From Chrysomallon squamiferum (taxonomy: Eukaryota; Mollusca; Gastropoda; Neomphalida; Peltospiridae): 64,000 nt of DNA. The position numbers were made by a program, and so were the translations under genes. The DNA is taken from positions 18,001,698 through 18,065,697 of the forward strand of contig CM022670.1 of assembly GCA_012295275.1 (NCBI GenBank). The letters are read 5' to 3'. Shown piece by piece: positions 1 through 12,491 of this stretch. How positions within the stretch are numbered: the first letter of the stretch is position 1; every line of letters begins with the position of its first letter. The notes under the pieces were generated by a model. It made no database searches, was not told the DNA's origin, and saw nothing but the letters and a program-made list of their open reading frames with translations.

Positions 1-435
1 ACAGAAAGGTCCGCGTTTTCCAGGAACACAGCCTTGTAGACACTGACCCAGTACAGGATGACACTGTCTTCCAAAACACAAACTACACGTAGAATTACAG
101 TCAATTCCAAACGTTCCTTTCGGACAGACTGACAATAGAAGAGGATTGTCTAAGAATGTACAATACGATTTTAGAATCAAGACTAGTAATCTTTGCATTA
201 GATAAATACAGGCTTTGATGGAATTATAACATAAAAAAAGGCTAATAAATCTGCAGAAAAGAAGAGTATATCTATAGCAAAGTTTGCTAGCAAGATGGGA
301 GAAATTTGGTACATGCAGAGTTAAAAGAAATTGTCAAAAATTATGATTTATGGTTATAGATTAACCATTCTTCTTCTTCTGTTATTATTATTATTATTAT
401 TGTTATTATTATTATTATTATTATTATTGTTATTA

Positions 436-524
<89 letters not shown>

Positions 525-3500
525 CTATTGTGGTAACTGCTTGTTATTGTATATTACTAAGACATAGATATCGATGATGGTATCGCAAAAATGCAATTGT
601 ATCATCATCATATTGGACAGTAATCTATCACGACCCGATTGAGAGTTCATCTGTCAAGTTAATCATTTTGCTACCAAATTGTTCTTTTTACCCGATACAT
701 CTAAACTGTAATCTGGTGAGTTCTTAATATAACCAAATAATGGAACAGTAAGAATAAAAAAGAAGGCGACAATTTGCATTTTAAATATGAACTGTGAATT
801 AGATGTAATCAGGATAATAATGTTAACACGCTGTTGATGTTTTTTTGAAATAATATTTTCTATTCAACAGTTTCTGTGTTACCTTGTTCACAATACGGTC
901 CCTGTCTCCCAGGTACACAGCCGTTTAGACAGACACCCAGCACATGGTGACACAGACGATCTACACATCTCTGACTACACGTCAAACTGCAGTCCTGTCC
1001 GTGAGTTCCATTAGGACACACTGGCGAAATAAAGATACACAATACTATATATATATATATAGTTATATACAAACACGCAAATACTTGCATACACAAACAT
1101 ATGTTTATATATTCAACATTAATTTGTTATACCAATATTTTTAGTGTGTAAAATGCCTTTTCTATCTGTACTGATTACAATATTCAAACTATAAACTGCA
1201 CAAACGGTGACATACCTTGACTGCAGTCCTCACCAGTGTATCCTTCCGCGCACCCCGAAACACACTGACCTGTCAGCTTGTCACAGGGTTCAATTGTATT
1301 ACGACAGTTACACGTTTTATTGCAGTCCAAACCATAGTAACCATCCAAGCAGTCTGGATGAAATAAAATGAATGTGTGTTGACAAATGAATACTCAGAAG
1401 AAAACAAATACAGTTTTAATATTGTTTGAATTTTGATAGTGGAAACGCTGATACATTTTGTTTTATTCCATAAATAAAAATTTAAAGAATCGTCGCCAAA
1501 TAGAACAGAAGGAACATGTGAAGATTGTGTTATTTAGATTAAAAATATAGAAAAATAACAATTAAAAAAAAAAAAAAAAAAAACCACATAAAAGTCTCTC
1601 CCCCTTTTGCTCTCGCAGTATGGAAAAATTTAATATAACCTTGTACGACTACTTATGATTTTGTTCTTAATGGGAAAAAAGCCCAGCAAAATTTAGTTTA
1701 TTTTAAAAACCAGTACTAATTAAGTAATGATCATATTGACGGAAATTTAGAAATAGACAAACAGTATGCTACAGTTTAAAGAACAGTACTTCTTCCAAAG
1801 AACAACCATGTTACGTTTACATTAAAACCCACATACCTCCAAACACCTGTACTTCACATAGCGTCAGTATTCCGCAGCCTTGTAGACGAATCATAACACC
1901 GTCGCCGGTGAGGTTGTGAGGTGCAGTGATGTGGATGACGTCGGGTGGGTTATTGGTTTTGTCGCGGTAGATTTCCTGATAGTCGCCACTGAAGACAAGA
2001 AGTGAGAATCCGCGGAGACGCCTCGTGAAATCAGCTGTAAGAAAACCATTCAGAAATTTGTTAAACTTTATTTCTTTATATTATAATTACAGAAATGTTT
2101 GTTTTTATATATATTTTTAATATAACATGTAAAAGAATTTCTTATCCTGGACTAATTATGGTGAATTGATCCTTATTCTTTTATGAGTATTTCAAATTTT
2201 TTATTTTGCAACACATACAAACAAGTATAATGAAAAATACGTAATAAGCATTTTTACAAGACATTCTGCTAGGTATGTTTTTTTAAATTTATTTATTATT
2301 TTTTATTTATTTATTTATTTATTTTTTTTTTTTTGTATTGTTGTTGTTGATTGTTTTATAAGTTTGGGTTTTTATAGATTTTTTTTTTTTCATATTGAGT
2401 AATTATTGTTCATCAACATATTTATAAAAATATTAAATTTCCTTAATATAAATTTAATTTCTTTAGAAACACACCTCTGTTGTAAATAACGAATCTGTGC
2501 AGTGGGTGTGTTTTCCCCAGGTCTACAGTCCAGTGTGGATTGAATGTACCCGAGTCGCATTCTCCAGACTGCTCCACCCCCGTCACCGTGCACGACCCGT
2601 GGCTGAAGTCTGTGGAGTTGTTGCCGTCGACGGCAAGTGACGCGGTGAAGTTGAACTCCGTCACACGTCCGTTGATGACGTCGGGACCAAGCCATGTCGT
2701 TGTTTGATAGGCGTGTTTACGTACAGCAAGATTTCTCCCTTGGGATTAACAAACAGCAGTAAATAAGTGAGTAAGTAAAATGACAGAACCTAGCATTACA
2801 CAATCACGATGGTAAATACTACGTTCAAGATGCAATTCATTTTATTGTGAAGCAATAAATATAATAATTATAATAATAAAACTAAAACTGAAAAAAAAAC
2901 AATAATAATAAAAAAAAAAAAAAAAAAAATAATAATAATAATAAAATAAAAAAATAATAAAATTGTATAAGAAGGCGAAAACCAACAAATAAAATAATGA
3001 CTGACCTCCGCTGACTCTGACCTCACAGAGGTTTAAAAAAGAAGACGTTTCAGAATTTTTAACTATGTTCACCCATCGACCTAGGATCGGTTCTTCGCAG
3101 TAGACGTCCAGGTAACCATTATGACGTAACGTCCGGTTCGAGATGCACTCCTCTCTTACTGTTACTAGATCATCCCTTCTGTCGATGTACACTTTGATGT
3201 CAGTTAGAGTGTCTGAAATGTGTTGATGAAGGAATAAAATATGAAATACTGTGAATGAATGAATGCATACTTCAATGAATGAATATCTCTTGAATAAATA
3301 AACACATGATGAATTCTGTACTATTGAAATCACAACTCTGAACTGAAGATCTAGGTTTAAGGCAATATTAATATGAAGATAATCCAATAATGGTTCAATT
3401 ATTGTAATCGTGGATACAATTTCCAATTTTATGTCCAACGCTGGAACTAACGGAATTGAATACACAATTACAGTTAATATTCTCGAGGGTTTTCTACAGG

Positions 3501-4964
3501 AAAATATATTTCAATCTTTCGCTATTATATTTTATCACAATGTAAAACCTAGTAGTAACATACCAGGCTGGATTGTGTAAATCTGAACCCATGTTATCCA
3601 CTGGTTGAGTTCCAGGTCAACAAACCACGCCACGTTCTTGTAGGGATAGGTCAGTGAACACGTGGTTGGGTCACCGTCAACAGCTCGGGCGGGGCTTGTG
3701 TTCTGTGGGGCACTCACAGTGAACATATTGTAGGCCATGTTTGCTAGGTAAGGTTGAAAATATTTTATTTAACATTATACTCAAGATATAATTCTTATCT
3801 ATGATTATGTGAAGACATGCATTATTATGATTAAGGACCATACTGAAAGTGAAAGTTAAAAGTCATTGAAGACATGCAAAAATGAGTTTTACTTCTTTGT
3901 TGTGACAACAATGTTTATAACATAAACTGTATGTATATCATGGGCTGGAACTAAAATAGTCCAAAAGGTACAAAGAAGAGATTATAACCAAACACACATC
4001 AGCTGTCGATATGATTATAATTAGAAATAAAAATCTTAAGTGGGTTTGCTTTCACTTTTTTAACGTTAAAGCTAGTTTTATAAAATCCTCACAGTATTGG
4101 CAAGCCGGTCCCATCCACTGATTGGCGCATCCATGTTTCCCACAATCCCCTGTGTCTCGATCACACTGCTCGTCACCAAGGCAATGACACTGAAAGCGAC
4201 ATCCGGGTCCAAAAAAGTTAGGCGGACACACACCTACAATTACAATCAGCGGTATTTTAGATACTATACGACATTATAACTAACAATTTCATTATTTCGT
4301 TTAACTTAATACATAGCTGAATGTAAATAAAGTTCAAGAATTGGCCAGTTTTCATGAACATATTTTCCTTCTTAATGTCACCTATTATTGTTATTTATTG
4401 ATAAAAATCCACAGAGAAGTTATGCTATATTTATTTTCCAACCTCTATAAATGGAAAATGATTATGTATCTGATATTGATTATTAAATACATATTTTTAC
4501 ATGAACATATTTCTTGTAGAAAGCATGAACAGAGTTCGTGGAACTGAGTTTGTCAACTGTCATAGATTGTTACTCTAAAGATAATGTGTTGAAAAAAAAA
4601 AAAAATAATAATAAAATAAAATTAAGAAAGTGAATATATAAATAAATAATTTTTAAAAATGTAACAGATAAATATTGAAAATAAAATAATGGTAACAAAA
4701 AGATTAAAATCAAAAAAAAAAAAAAAAAAGACGAATGATAAAATATATAAATAAAGTATTACATCTCGAAATGCGATATGCCTCAGACTCGGAGACAAAC
4801 GAGGAAATGTTTGATAATCTTTACGGATTAAAAGTAATCTTTAATTTCAGAATCTACGCGAACACGTTGGATAAAATAAGAAAATTAGCAGTGACTGCCA
4901 CGGCAACAACACAGATCATAAACATGTACTAAGAAATAAATAAATAAATAAAGAATAAATGAAC

Positions 4965-4995
<31 letters not shown>

Positions 4996-5065
4996 GAAAA
5001 ACTACGAATTTTTGAAAATATAAGAGACATTTTTTAAAATGATAAATGAAATAAATTAAGACAGG

Positions 5066-5096
<31 letters not shown>

Positions 5097-5235
5097 AATA
5101 GAATAAAATAAAATAAAATGATAACGAAGCATGAATTATTGTCTGTGCACTATTAAACAAGAATGAATAAAATAATAATAATGATGACGATAATGATGAT
5201 TATGATAATAATAATAATAATAATAAAAATAACAA

Positions 5236-5291
<56 letters not shown>

Positions 5292-6344
5292 AGAGTAGTA
5301 ATAGTAGGAATTGTTGTTTTAGTAATAAATAAATAAATATTGATGAAGATGTATTAACAGCACTTCAAAACGAACTAGTCTGCACTTGTCAAACTAACTC
5401 TTTTTATGGACGTTTGCTAATCGGGACATCTTTAAACCAACACCAAATATTTTCATGTACGTGACGTGCATTAAAATTAACTTTGTTTTGTTTATTCAAA
5501 CTTTTTATAACGTGCCGTGTAAACGTAACATGGATCTCGAAAATCTCCGAGAAGGCGTCCGAAGCAAGCAAATTCGCTAGTCGGCTATGGTAAGTAAATA
5601 AGAAAACCAGTTTTAAGACTCAACTTTTCCGTATGGTCAGTCACCATTTTAGTGTTAAGGCTTGAGAATCGAGGTCGCGCTACTACGGGAAATAGTTGTT
5701 TTAGCTTTTGTATATTGAGTTGTGGTTACAGTGTTTTCAGAGTGATAGTTGTTTTATTAAATACTAGTTACTATAAGGTAATAAGAAATAAGGAAATATT
5801 CAATGAATGAATGAATTATGAAAGAAAACTTTACAAATTTATTTAACTTTCAAAATGATATTTCTACAGAAAATGTAATAATGTGTGTATGTTTGTGTGC
5901 GCGTGAATTTATGAGTGTATTGTGTACATGTGTATGTGTGTATGTGCTTTTATGTATGTATGTATTTACCTCTGTTTAATTAAACTAATATTTAAGATAT
6001 AAATGTTTTAAAGGCACAGTTTAATAATCTAATTTATTTTCCCACTATAACAGAATATGTTTTATCAGTTTTTATAATTCATTTTCCACACACGGAGACA
6101 AGAAAAAATGGAAAAATTAACATAAAAAAAAAAAAATTAAATAAAACCAATTAATAAAAACAACGACAACAACAAGAAGAAAAATTCATTTCTGAAAGAT
6201 TGAATTTCATCTTGAAATTTTTGATTACACAAACATAAATGCACACTAACACACATAAAAGGATAAAATATAAAACAAATAAAATTAATACTAAAAATAA
6301 GTAAATAAAACACGATAACAAAATCATTGGTAAAAATTAAAAAA

Positions 6345-6387
<43 letters not shown>

Positions 6388-6525
6388 TAATAATAATATA
6401 CTTTAATGTTTATTGATTTAATCATGTTAAAATATACATTTGGAAATTTACATATGGTACTTACTCCCAACACAACCAAGACAAATCCAAACCAAACACA
6501 ACCATCGTAAATCCACGATCTTCAT
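1..6525 (-). CDS. Secreted/receptor protein with EGF and two F5/8-type C (fucolectin-like) domains, 5' part of gene
   Basis: Exons in transcript order: 6465-6525, 4093-4233, 3564-3743, 3006-3212, 2475-2738, 1837-2034, 1216-1353, 883-1020 and 1-128 (open at the window edge); all join in frame at GT-AG sites and encode 485 residues here. Residues 1-20 (MKIVDLRWLCLVWICLGCVG) are a signal peptide. Residues 21-67 are a Cys-rich EGF/MEGF-type domain. Residues 68-196 and 197-350 are two F5/8-type C folds (AVDG, WFVDLE / WTVDLG and LCEVRVSG / LCEVQVFG blocks). Residues 351-396, 397-442 and 443-485 are 8-Cys EGF domains, one per exon. The C-terminal part is missing, so kinase, phosphatase, simple membrane or secreted endings are all possible; in molluscs this ectodomain order is known from receptor-type tyrosine phosphatases and MEGF-like receptors (family knowledge). 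Likely role: extracellular glycan or ligand binding. The match to the typical F-type lectin fucose motif is not clear. Confidence 0.85.
370..520 (+). repeat. (TTA)n microsatellite in intron of gene 1
   Basis: About 150 bases of TTA with some TTG units, after a short TTC run; lies between exons 883-1020 and 1-128. Confidence 0.95.
5236..5290 (+). repeat. (TAG)n microsatellite
   Basis: TAG array of about 55 bases, preceded by (AAT)n at 5197-5226 and (AAAT)n at 5068-5098, all inside the first intron of gene 1. Confidence 0.95.
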
Positions 6526-7036
6526 CTTGGTCCGAATAACTTTTAACATTCAGAAACATACTTGATGTATTCTCTTCAGGCTTTCTGTAATCATCATTAT
6601 GTATACCTGATTACTTATTATGTTGATTATCTCATATTTATCATACACATTAACACAAAACACATATTGCATGAACAGCGTAAATCGGTTCTCGACTTGA
6701 TCAAGAGACGAAGTTAGTCAAATAATTCAGAGAACTATTTCGTTATTTCCAAAAGAATTCTGAAATTATTTTTTGTTGTTGATCACTTCCCTTATTATCG
6801 CTACATCATCCCCGCTGTGCAGTGGTGTGAGGAAGCAAGGCTTTCCTTGTTTAAACACAAACGAGAATGTTAGACCTGTGAACTGGTCACAGGTCACAGT
6901 TTGCACTCAGATGACGATGGACGATTAGGTGAGAGCTGGTATGACTGTTTTTTGAGTTATGTTACACAAGAAAGTAAAAGTGAAAATAAATGTACTGATT
7001 TCACTTTGCATAAATTTTATAATGGGTCTTTTTCAT

Positions 7037-7104
<68 letters not shown>

Positions 7105-7217
7105 CTGTATGTATGTTTATCTGTTTGTATGTTATTTATCTATCGTCTATATCTCTGTACCGTTCTATTCCACTTTCTTAATAAACAAACAGACACACAC
7201 ACACAGACAGACAGACA

Positions 7218-7256
<39 letters not shown>

Positions 7257-8533
7257 GCACACAGCCATTTATTTATTTTTATGAATACACGTATAATGGT
7301 TATTACGTGTTAAACTAAGTACTGTATCTTGTTTCATAACATAATTATGCTTACCTAACCATTACATTGACAAATATGTATTACATTTACCATTGTTGCT
7401 GTTATGAATACGAAACGCTGTTATATACATATGTGATATTTTATAAAATATAACATTTTACTGTATTGTATTTCTGAATAAAGCAACCTGATGACAGTAT
7501 TTTTGTTTTGTTTTTATTTTTATCAGTTACTTTGTTTTATAATGCAGTAATGACTCACAGTCTGAGTCACTCAGTATCACAGCAGCTACTGCTTAGAAAC
7601 TTTATTGTTTTCTTTAACTTGATTATCTTCTTCATTGCAATAGTATTTCTGAATGTATTCTGCATTACAGTTTTGCTAGTTTCATCTACTTCTTGTCCTG
7701 AATCTTTGTTTGGAACTTTAAAATAAAATAATATGCTTACGTCTGGAATGAGAGATCTTTATTCTGTTTGGGAACTCTGTTGATGAGGAATACTGTCGAG
7801 AACAGTGTGTGTGTGTGTGTGTATGTGTGTGTGTATTTATGTATGTGTGTCTCTGTGTATGTAATATTGTGTATGTATGTGTATGTATGTATATAGGTGC
7901 GTATGTATGTATGTGTGTATGTGTATGTTTCTGTGTATGTGTATGTAAATATGTTTGTGAATGAGTAGATGTACAGATGTGAGTGTATATGTATGGCTTT
8001 TTTTTCTCTCTGCCATGTATATATCCATCCATCCATCGGTCCATGCATCCTTTGATCTGTCTGTCTTTCGGTCTGTCTGTCTTTCTATGTATATCTATCA
8101 TCTGTCTCTCCGCAAACGTTTATAACAGAACTACAACGTAGAAGAGCAGCCAGTGGAGTTGCGACCTGTCTTCTGTTCTAAACACACCCACCACCCACAC
8201 ACCCTCATACCCACACCCATACCCCCCCACACACAAACACCACATTTTTACACACTCAAGAACTTGAGATTATAAAGTGAGTCATAACTGCTTGGATCAT
8301 GCAAAGAACAGTTCTTCGCAGTTTACATTAAAGCAGCGTGACTAGAATAAGACTGAGATATGCTGCCACGCTGCGACTAGCAAATCAGTTAGTCACTGAA
8401 ATCATTTCCAACCGGATGATTTCGTAACAGGGTGAGGGGAGCAGACTTCCTGTCACACGCGTACATAGCTCGAAACGATGACGATGGAGTTTAGAATGGA
8501 AAACGACGGCAAAAACTCAACTGTGCTAATTAA
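6526..8533. promoter_or_regulatory. Shared upstream region between two divergent EGF-receptor genes
   Basis: About 2 kb separates the start codons of the minus-strand gene ending at 6525 and the plus-strand gene starting at 8534. It holds (CT)n at 7041-7092, (CA)n at 7191-7263, a (GT)/(ATGT)-rich tract at 7806-7990 and a C/CA-rich stretch at 8180-8245. The last 250 bases before 8534 are less AT-rich and include an ETS-like ACTTCCTGT at 8447-8455. No coding exon was recognised. A bidirectional promoter role is inferred only from the head-to-head arrangement; no TATA box was assigned. Confidence 0.4.
7041..7263 (+). repeat. (CT)n and (CA)n microsatellites
   Basis: Perfect (CT)n at 7041-7092 runs into (GT)n; after 90 bases comes (CA)n with ACAG units at 7191-7263. 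Both lie in the divergent upstream region. Confidence 0.95.
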
Positions 8534-8537
8534 ATGA
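8478..8537 (+). other. Upstream ORF whose stop overlaps the next start codon
   Basis: ATG at 8478 opens a 19-codon reading frame ending with TGA at 8535-8537. That stop shares bases with the first in-frame ATG (8534-8536) of the EGF-transmembrane gene (ATGA overlap). If the transcript starts upstream of 8478, this could act as a translational control uORF. Transcript start is unknown. Confidence 0.4.
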
Positions 8538-8810
8538 ATGCAATGGATACCGTGCGTTTCCTGATTCTCGGTGTTTTTATGGTTTCTGGTTGGATTTTAG
8601 TTCATGCAGATCAAGGTAAAACAAATATTTAAGAAAAAGCATGTAAAAGAGAAGCTCTTAGAGGACAAAAAAAAAAAAAAAAAATAATAATAATAATAAT
8701 AATAAAAAAAAATATATATATAATAATTCATATATGTCTTTAATATTTGAGAATTTATCGATGTTGCCAAGCTAATTTTTAGACTTGAAATGTTATCGTT
8801 GTGCTAAAGT

Positions 8811-8849
<39 letters not shown>

Positions 8850-9873
8850 AAATCATGAATAAATGTGATATAGCGAAATAAATCTGCCTCTAGGAAAACG
8901 GACAAACCTATTATTATTCATAATTGTATTTATAATCTGTAATGTAAAATATTAAAGCTGCTTTTGGCTGCAGTTATATTGCTTTAACGGATGGAGTTCT
9001 TTGTAATCTAAAGGGTTGCATGATAAAAAGCTCTACTATTTTATCTTACAAAACATCAATTCGTAGAAATGAGCTAAAGTGGCTGTTTCAGAATTTTAAA
9101 ATGAATGCAGAAAAAATATTTAAATGTGTTATATTTTTCAGAGTGTGAACATTGCAACAATGTTGAGTTGTGCAACACAACTTCTGGTGTATGTAACGGA
9201 CCTTGCTCTGAAGGTTGGAATGGTATAAAATGTGATGAAGCCATTCAATGTAAGTATTATTTTAAATAATAATAATAATAATAATCATAATTATAATTGA
9301 TTTTATTTGAAGGTTCTATAGAAATATTGCATGTTCATTAGCGTTTTTTGTGGGTTTTTTTTTTTTGTTTTTCAAATTGTTTTGAAGTTATTATGTTGTT
9401 TTGTTTTTTTGAAAAGTATTTTTATTACTATTTCTTTCTTTCTTTTCATTCTTTTCTTATTATTTATTTGTTTATTATTTTATTTATTTATTATTATTAT
9501 TTTTTGTTGTTGTTGTTGTTGATGTGGTACGTAAAGTTCATTAATTAACTCATTTCCCTTTTCTTTTGTTTCCATCCTACGTTTGTTCTTTCGTTGTTGT
9601 TTTTTGTCGGTTTCTGTATTTGTTTTGTTGTTGTTGTTATTTATTTATTTTTTTTTACCCCAGAATCAGATACTGAAACAATGTTGCAGTCGAGTAGTAG
9701 ATTGTATATTTATAAAAACAGTTGTCTAATTTGTATTTGTTTTTGTTTCTTTTCAGTACAAGTGCTGGATGTACACATAAAATTTGCGATTGCCATTGTT
9801 GCAGTCGTTACCGGATCCGTTTTTTTGATTCTAGCATTTTCTCTCATTTGTTGTTGTGCGTGTCGCAAGTAAG

Positions 9874-9915
<42 letters not shown>

Positions 9916-10123
9916 TACGAGAAAGTCACATACTACAAATCTAAACACGTCATGGTGCTTTCGAGTATTTTGAATAATTAATTATAAAACAAACTAATCT
10001 TTAATTTAAGCTTCAGAACTGAAAACTAATCTCCTACTTTACATCTTGAATTTTGCCAGTGCCAAGCTTATTCCCTTTTGCCTTTCTCTGTGATAAATGA
10101 AAGCCTTGATTTAATCAGATAAC

Positions 10124-10177
<54 letters not shown>

Positions 10178-10509
10178 TAAATTAATAACAAGAATAATGA
10201 TATAAATTAATAACAATAATAATGATAATAATTTGATCATAACCTTTCTTTGATGTGCTGAGTTTAACGCTGGGCTGACACTATTATCTAAAGATCAGTT
10301 ATCCTTATGGATGACTTACAGATATATTGTTTAACTAACTGTTAAAAGAAAGAACAAAATAGTTATCACCATAATAGAGGCTGCAAGCTTCCTTTCTTCC
10401 GTTAACTGACTGGTGAAAACAATATTATGGCATAATCGTAGATTAAGAGTGTGTTACATAAAACACTGATAATTAGAAAAAGAAATGTGACGGGTATACA
10501 AACCTTTTG

Positions 10510-10543
<34 letters not shown>

Positions 10544-10852
10544 TCTAGGAAGAAACAGACACTTTTTGTTACAGAAGCCAGCTCCGAATTTGACAAGTTG
10601 GAAAATCCAACAGAGCAACTGCGCAAGCTCCAAGAATCCGGAAATGAACGGAATGTCCGCAGCATAAACACTGTCTACAGCTGGGGCTCCGAGTTTCCAG
10701 CTGATTCTGATAAAGACGATTACGTGAACGTATCTTCTTACAAGACAGTTACGAACCCGAAATACGGTTCTGCGGGTGTCTATGCTAACACACTTCCAGT
10801 ACCACAGACTGACTGCAAGAAAACATTTAGTTACGTGAATGCAGAAGTGTGA
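8534..10852 (+). CDS. Small single-EGF type I transmembrane protein with phosphotyrosine-type tail
   Basis: Four exons join in frame: 8534-8615, 9142-9249, 9757-9868 and 10549-10852 (stop TGA 10850-10852), encoding about 201 residues. Residues 1 to about 25 form a signal peptide. Residues 28-63 are a 6-Cys EGF-like module (C-x2-C-x5-C-x6-C-x3-C-x8-C, with GWNGIKC near its end). Residues 73-99 are one transmembrane helix ending CCCAC, followed by basic RKKK (stop-transfer). The 100-residue tail has Y159-VNV, Y179-ANT and Y196-VNA (Y-x-N, the Grb2-SH2 type), NPKY at 170-173 (PTB type) and an acidic linker. ATG 8543 (Met4) has a better Kozak context (G at -3, G at +4) than 8534, so the true start may be three codons later. 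The family is related to MEGF/Draper-type EGF receptors, but with only one EGF domain. The intracellular partners are inferred. I do not recognise a named orthologue. Confidence 0.82.
9879..9911 (+). repeat. (TA)n microsatellite
   Basis: Perfect TA array starting about 10 bases after the donor of EGF-TM exon 3 (9868). Confidence 0.95.
10127..10176 (+). repeat. (AAT)n microsatellite in EGF-TM intron 3
   Basis: Perfect AAT array of about 50 bases, complementary to the (TTA)n at 10512-10546 in the same intron. Confidence 0.95.
10512..10546 (+). repeat. (TTA)n microsatellite abutting EGF-TM exon 4 acceptor
   Basis: TTA repeats run straight into TTTCTAG, and exon 4 begins at 10549. Confidence 0.92.
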
Positions 10853-11171
10853 TGGATAGTTTTGATATTGCTAATTGTATGACGTACGTTATTCCATAAA
10901 ATGTATTGTACAATGTGAATTAGTTTGTAAACTACATTAATATTTAAAAGCAATTCGTGATCCAGCGATCTGATGGGTGAAATGGAAAATTAGTGTAATC
11001 TTATAAAGGATAATATTTCCTTTTTTCGGTACGATCTGGAATCAGTTTGTAAGTTGTAGGCCAGAATGTTATTATTATTAATCATTCTAACTGGATCTGC
11101 ACTCACTAAATATCCAAGTATATATTTAGAGAAGAATTACAGAATTATAATGCTATTTTGTGTAAGAAGGC

Positions 11172-11207
<36 letters not shown>

Positions 11208-11296
11208 GTTTTAATTATTATTATTTTCTTAACAGAGTTATTGTGAAAGTTTATTTATTTATTTAGTTTTTAACGAGAATGCTTGGACTAATATAA

Positions 11297-11302
11297 AATA
11301 AA
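11297..11302 (+). promoter_or_regulatory. Candidate polyadenylation signal of the EGF-TM gene
   Basis: AATAAA about 445 bases after the stop codon, followed by a T/G-rich stretch (11318-11360). It is the first clear AATAAA after 10852 with a downstream GU-rich element. Not proven. Confidence 0.35.
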
Positions 11303-11451
11303 AATATTTTAAAAATGGTTACAATGATGTTTTGATAAATTTTTTCTCTTTTTTTTCTTTTACTATCAAAACCAAAACTCAAAACTACAAATTAGAAGTT
11401 GAACAAGGAAACGAAATAGGTGCACTTTCTTTTTCCAACGCAGTCAATTAC

Positions 11452-11485
<34 letters not shown>

Positions 11486-11571
11486 ACCCCCAAAACCCAC
11501 CCAGAACAAATAAACGGACACAACAACAATAAAAAATCCCATCCAACCAACTAACCAAAACAAAGAAACGA

Positions 11572-11614
<43 letters not shown>

Positions 11615-12447
11615 ATGTGGAATGGAAAAGATTGGTAGGCTTCTAAATGAATGCTTATGAAAATATACTATATGTCGTATAAAATCGCTAACAGTTTAAT
11701 AACTATCGCTCACATTTCTTAAATGAAAATGAAGTCTGGTTTGTCGAACCTAAACATATTTTCCTTGTGGAATTAGAGTGTAATTTTATAACGATAGACC
11801 AAAAAAGGACATATTATTAAAAAAAAATGTCCTATAAAGGCTATTTCTACCAAAATATATCAATACATCTTTTACAAACAAATAAATAAATAAATAATAC
11901 ACTGTGCTTCTTTAATCGGATATTTCCATTACATCCAGTAAACGTTTGTTTACGTATGCGTATCAAATTATGTGGAAACAGGCGTGATTGTTCCCATTAT
12001 TTGTTATTTTATTTCTTTATAGACACTAATTAAATCTTGAAATTTGTATCAAACACAAATTTTACTTCCTCTTTTCTAAAATCCATGATTCAGTTATCTG
12101 ACTTAAACGTCATCAGAGTCTGGTGTTAAAAAGACGAAATTTAACTTAAAAATACCTAGTTTTAAATAGCTTCAATCATTGACAAATCATTGACAAATAA
12201 AAAAACAAAATGAAAAAAATTATAATCTTTAATTACTGCTGCTGATACGGCTTTTTCAGTTGCTGCTATTACTATCACTGTTCCTACTACTAATGATGCT
12301 ACTGCTTTTAAACTGTTTCAAAAAACAAAAGAAATAACTAAAATATTTATTTGAAATAGAAAGCATGTAAGTCCGCATTTTAGCCGGTCAATAGGTTCTG
12401 AAACTCGTTCCTATTCTATTCATTGAAACGAAAGCAAAAAACCTCGA

Positions 12448-12455
12448 TCACATGA
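12448..12455. promoter_or_regulatory. TCACATGA E-box (MiT/TFE-like) just upstream of ATG4 start
   Basis: The octamer TCACATGA, reverse complement TCATGTGA, sits inside the near-palindrome GATCACATGATC, 37 bases before the ATG4 start codon. TCATGTGA is the M-box type E-box bound by MITF/TFE family factors, which control autophagy genes in animals (established). Function here is inferred, and a single octamer can occur by chance. Confidence 0.25.
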
Positions 12456-12491
12456 TCACATCGTATACAAAATGGTGGAAGTGTTTCAGTT

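Larger units (their letters stand above)
10853..12491. other. 3' UTR of EGF-TM gene and intergenic DNA before ATG4
   Basis: Contains (TTA)n at 11172-11206, a 30-base poly(A) tract at 11455-11484, (CA)n at 11575-11610 and AT-rich sequence. No coding exon was seen. The last 150 bases are the presumed promoter and 5' UTR of the ATG4 gene. Confidence 0.5.

Noticed and set aside
331-567. Open reading frame rich in leucine
   Set aside because: It is the translation of a (TTA)n microsatellite inside an intron of the EGF/F5/8-C gene.
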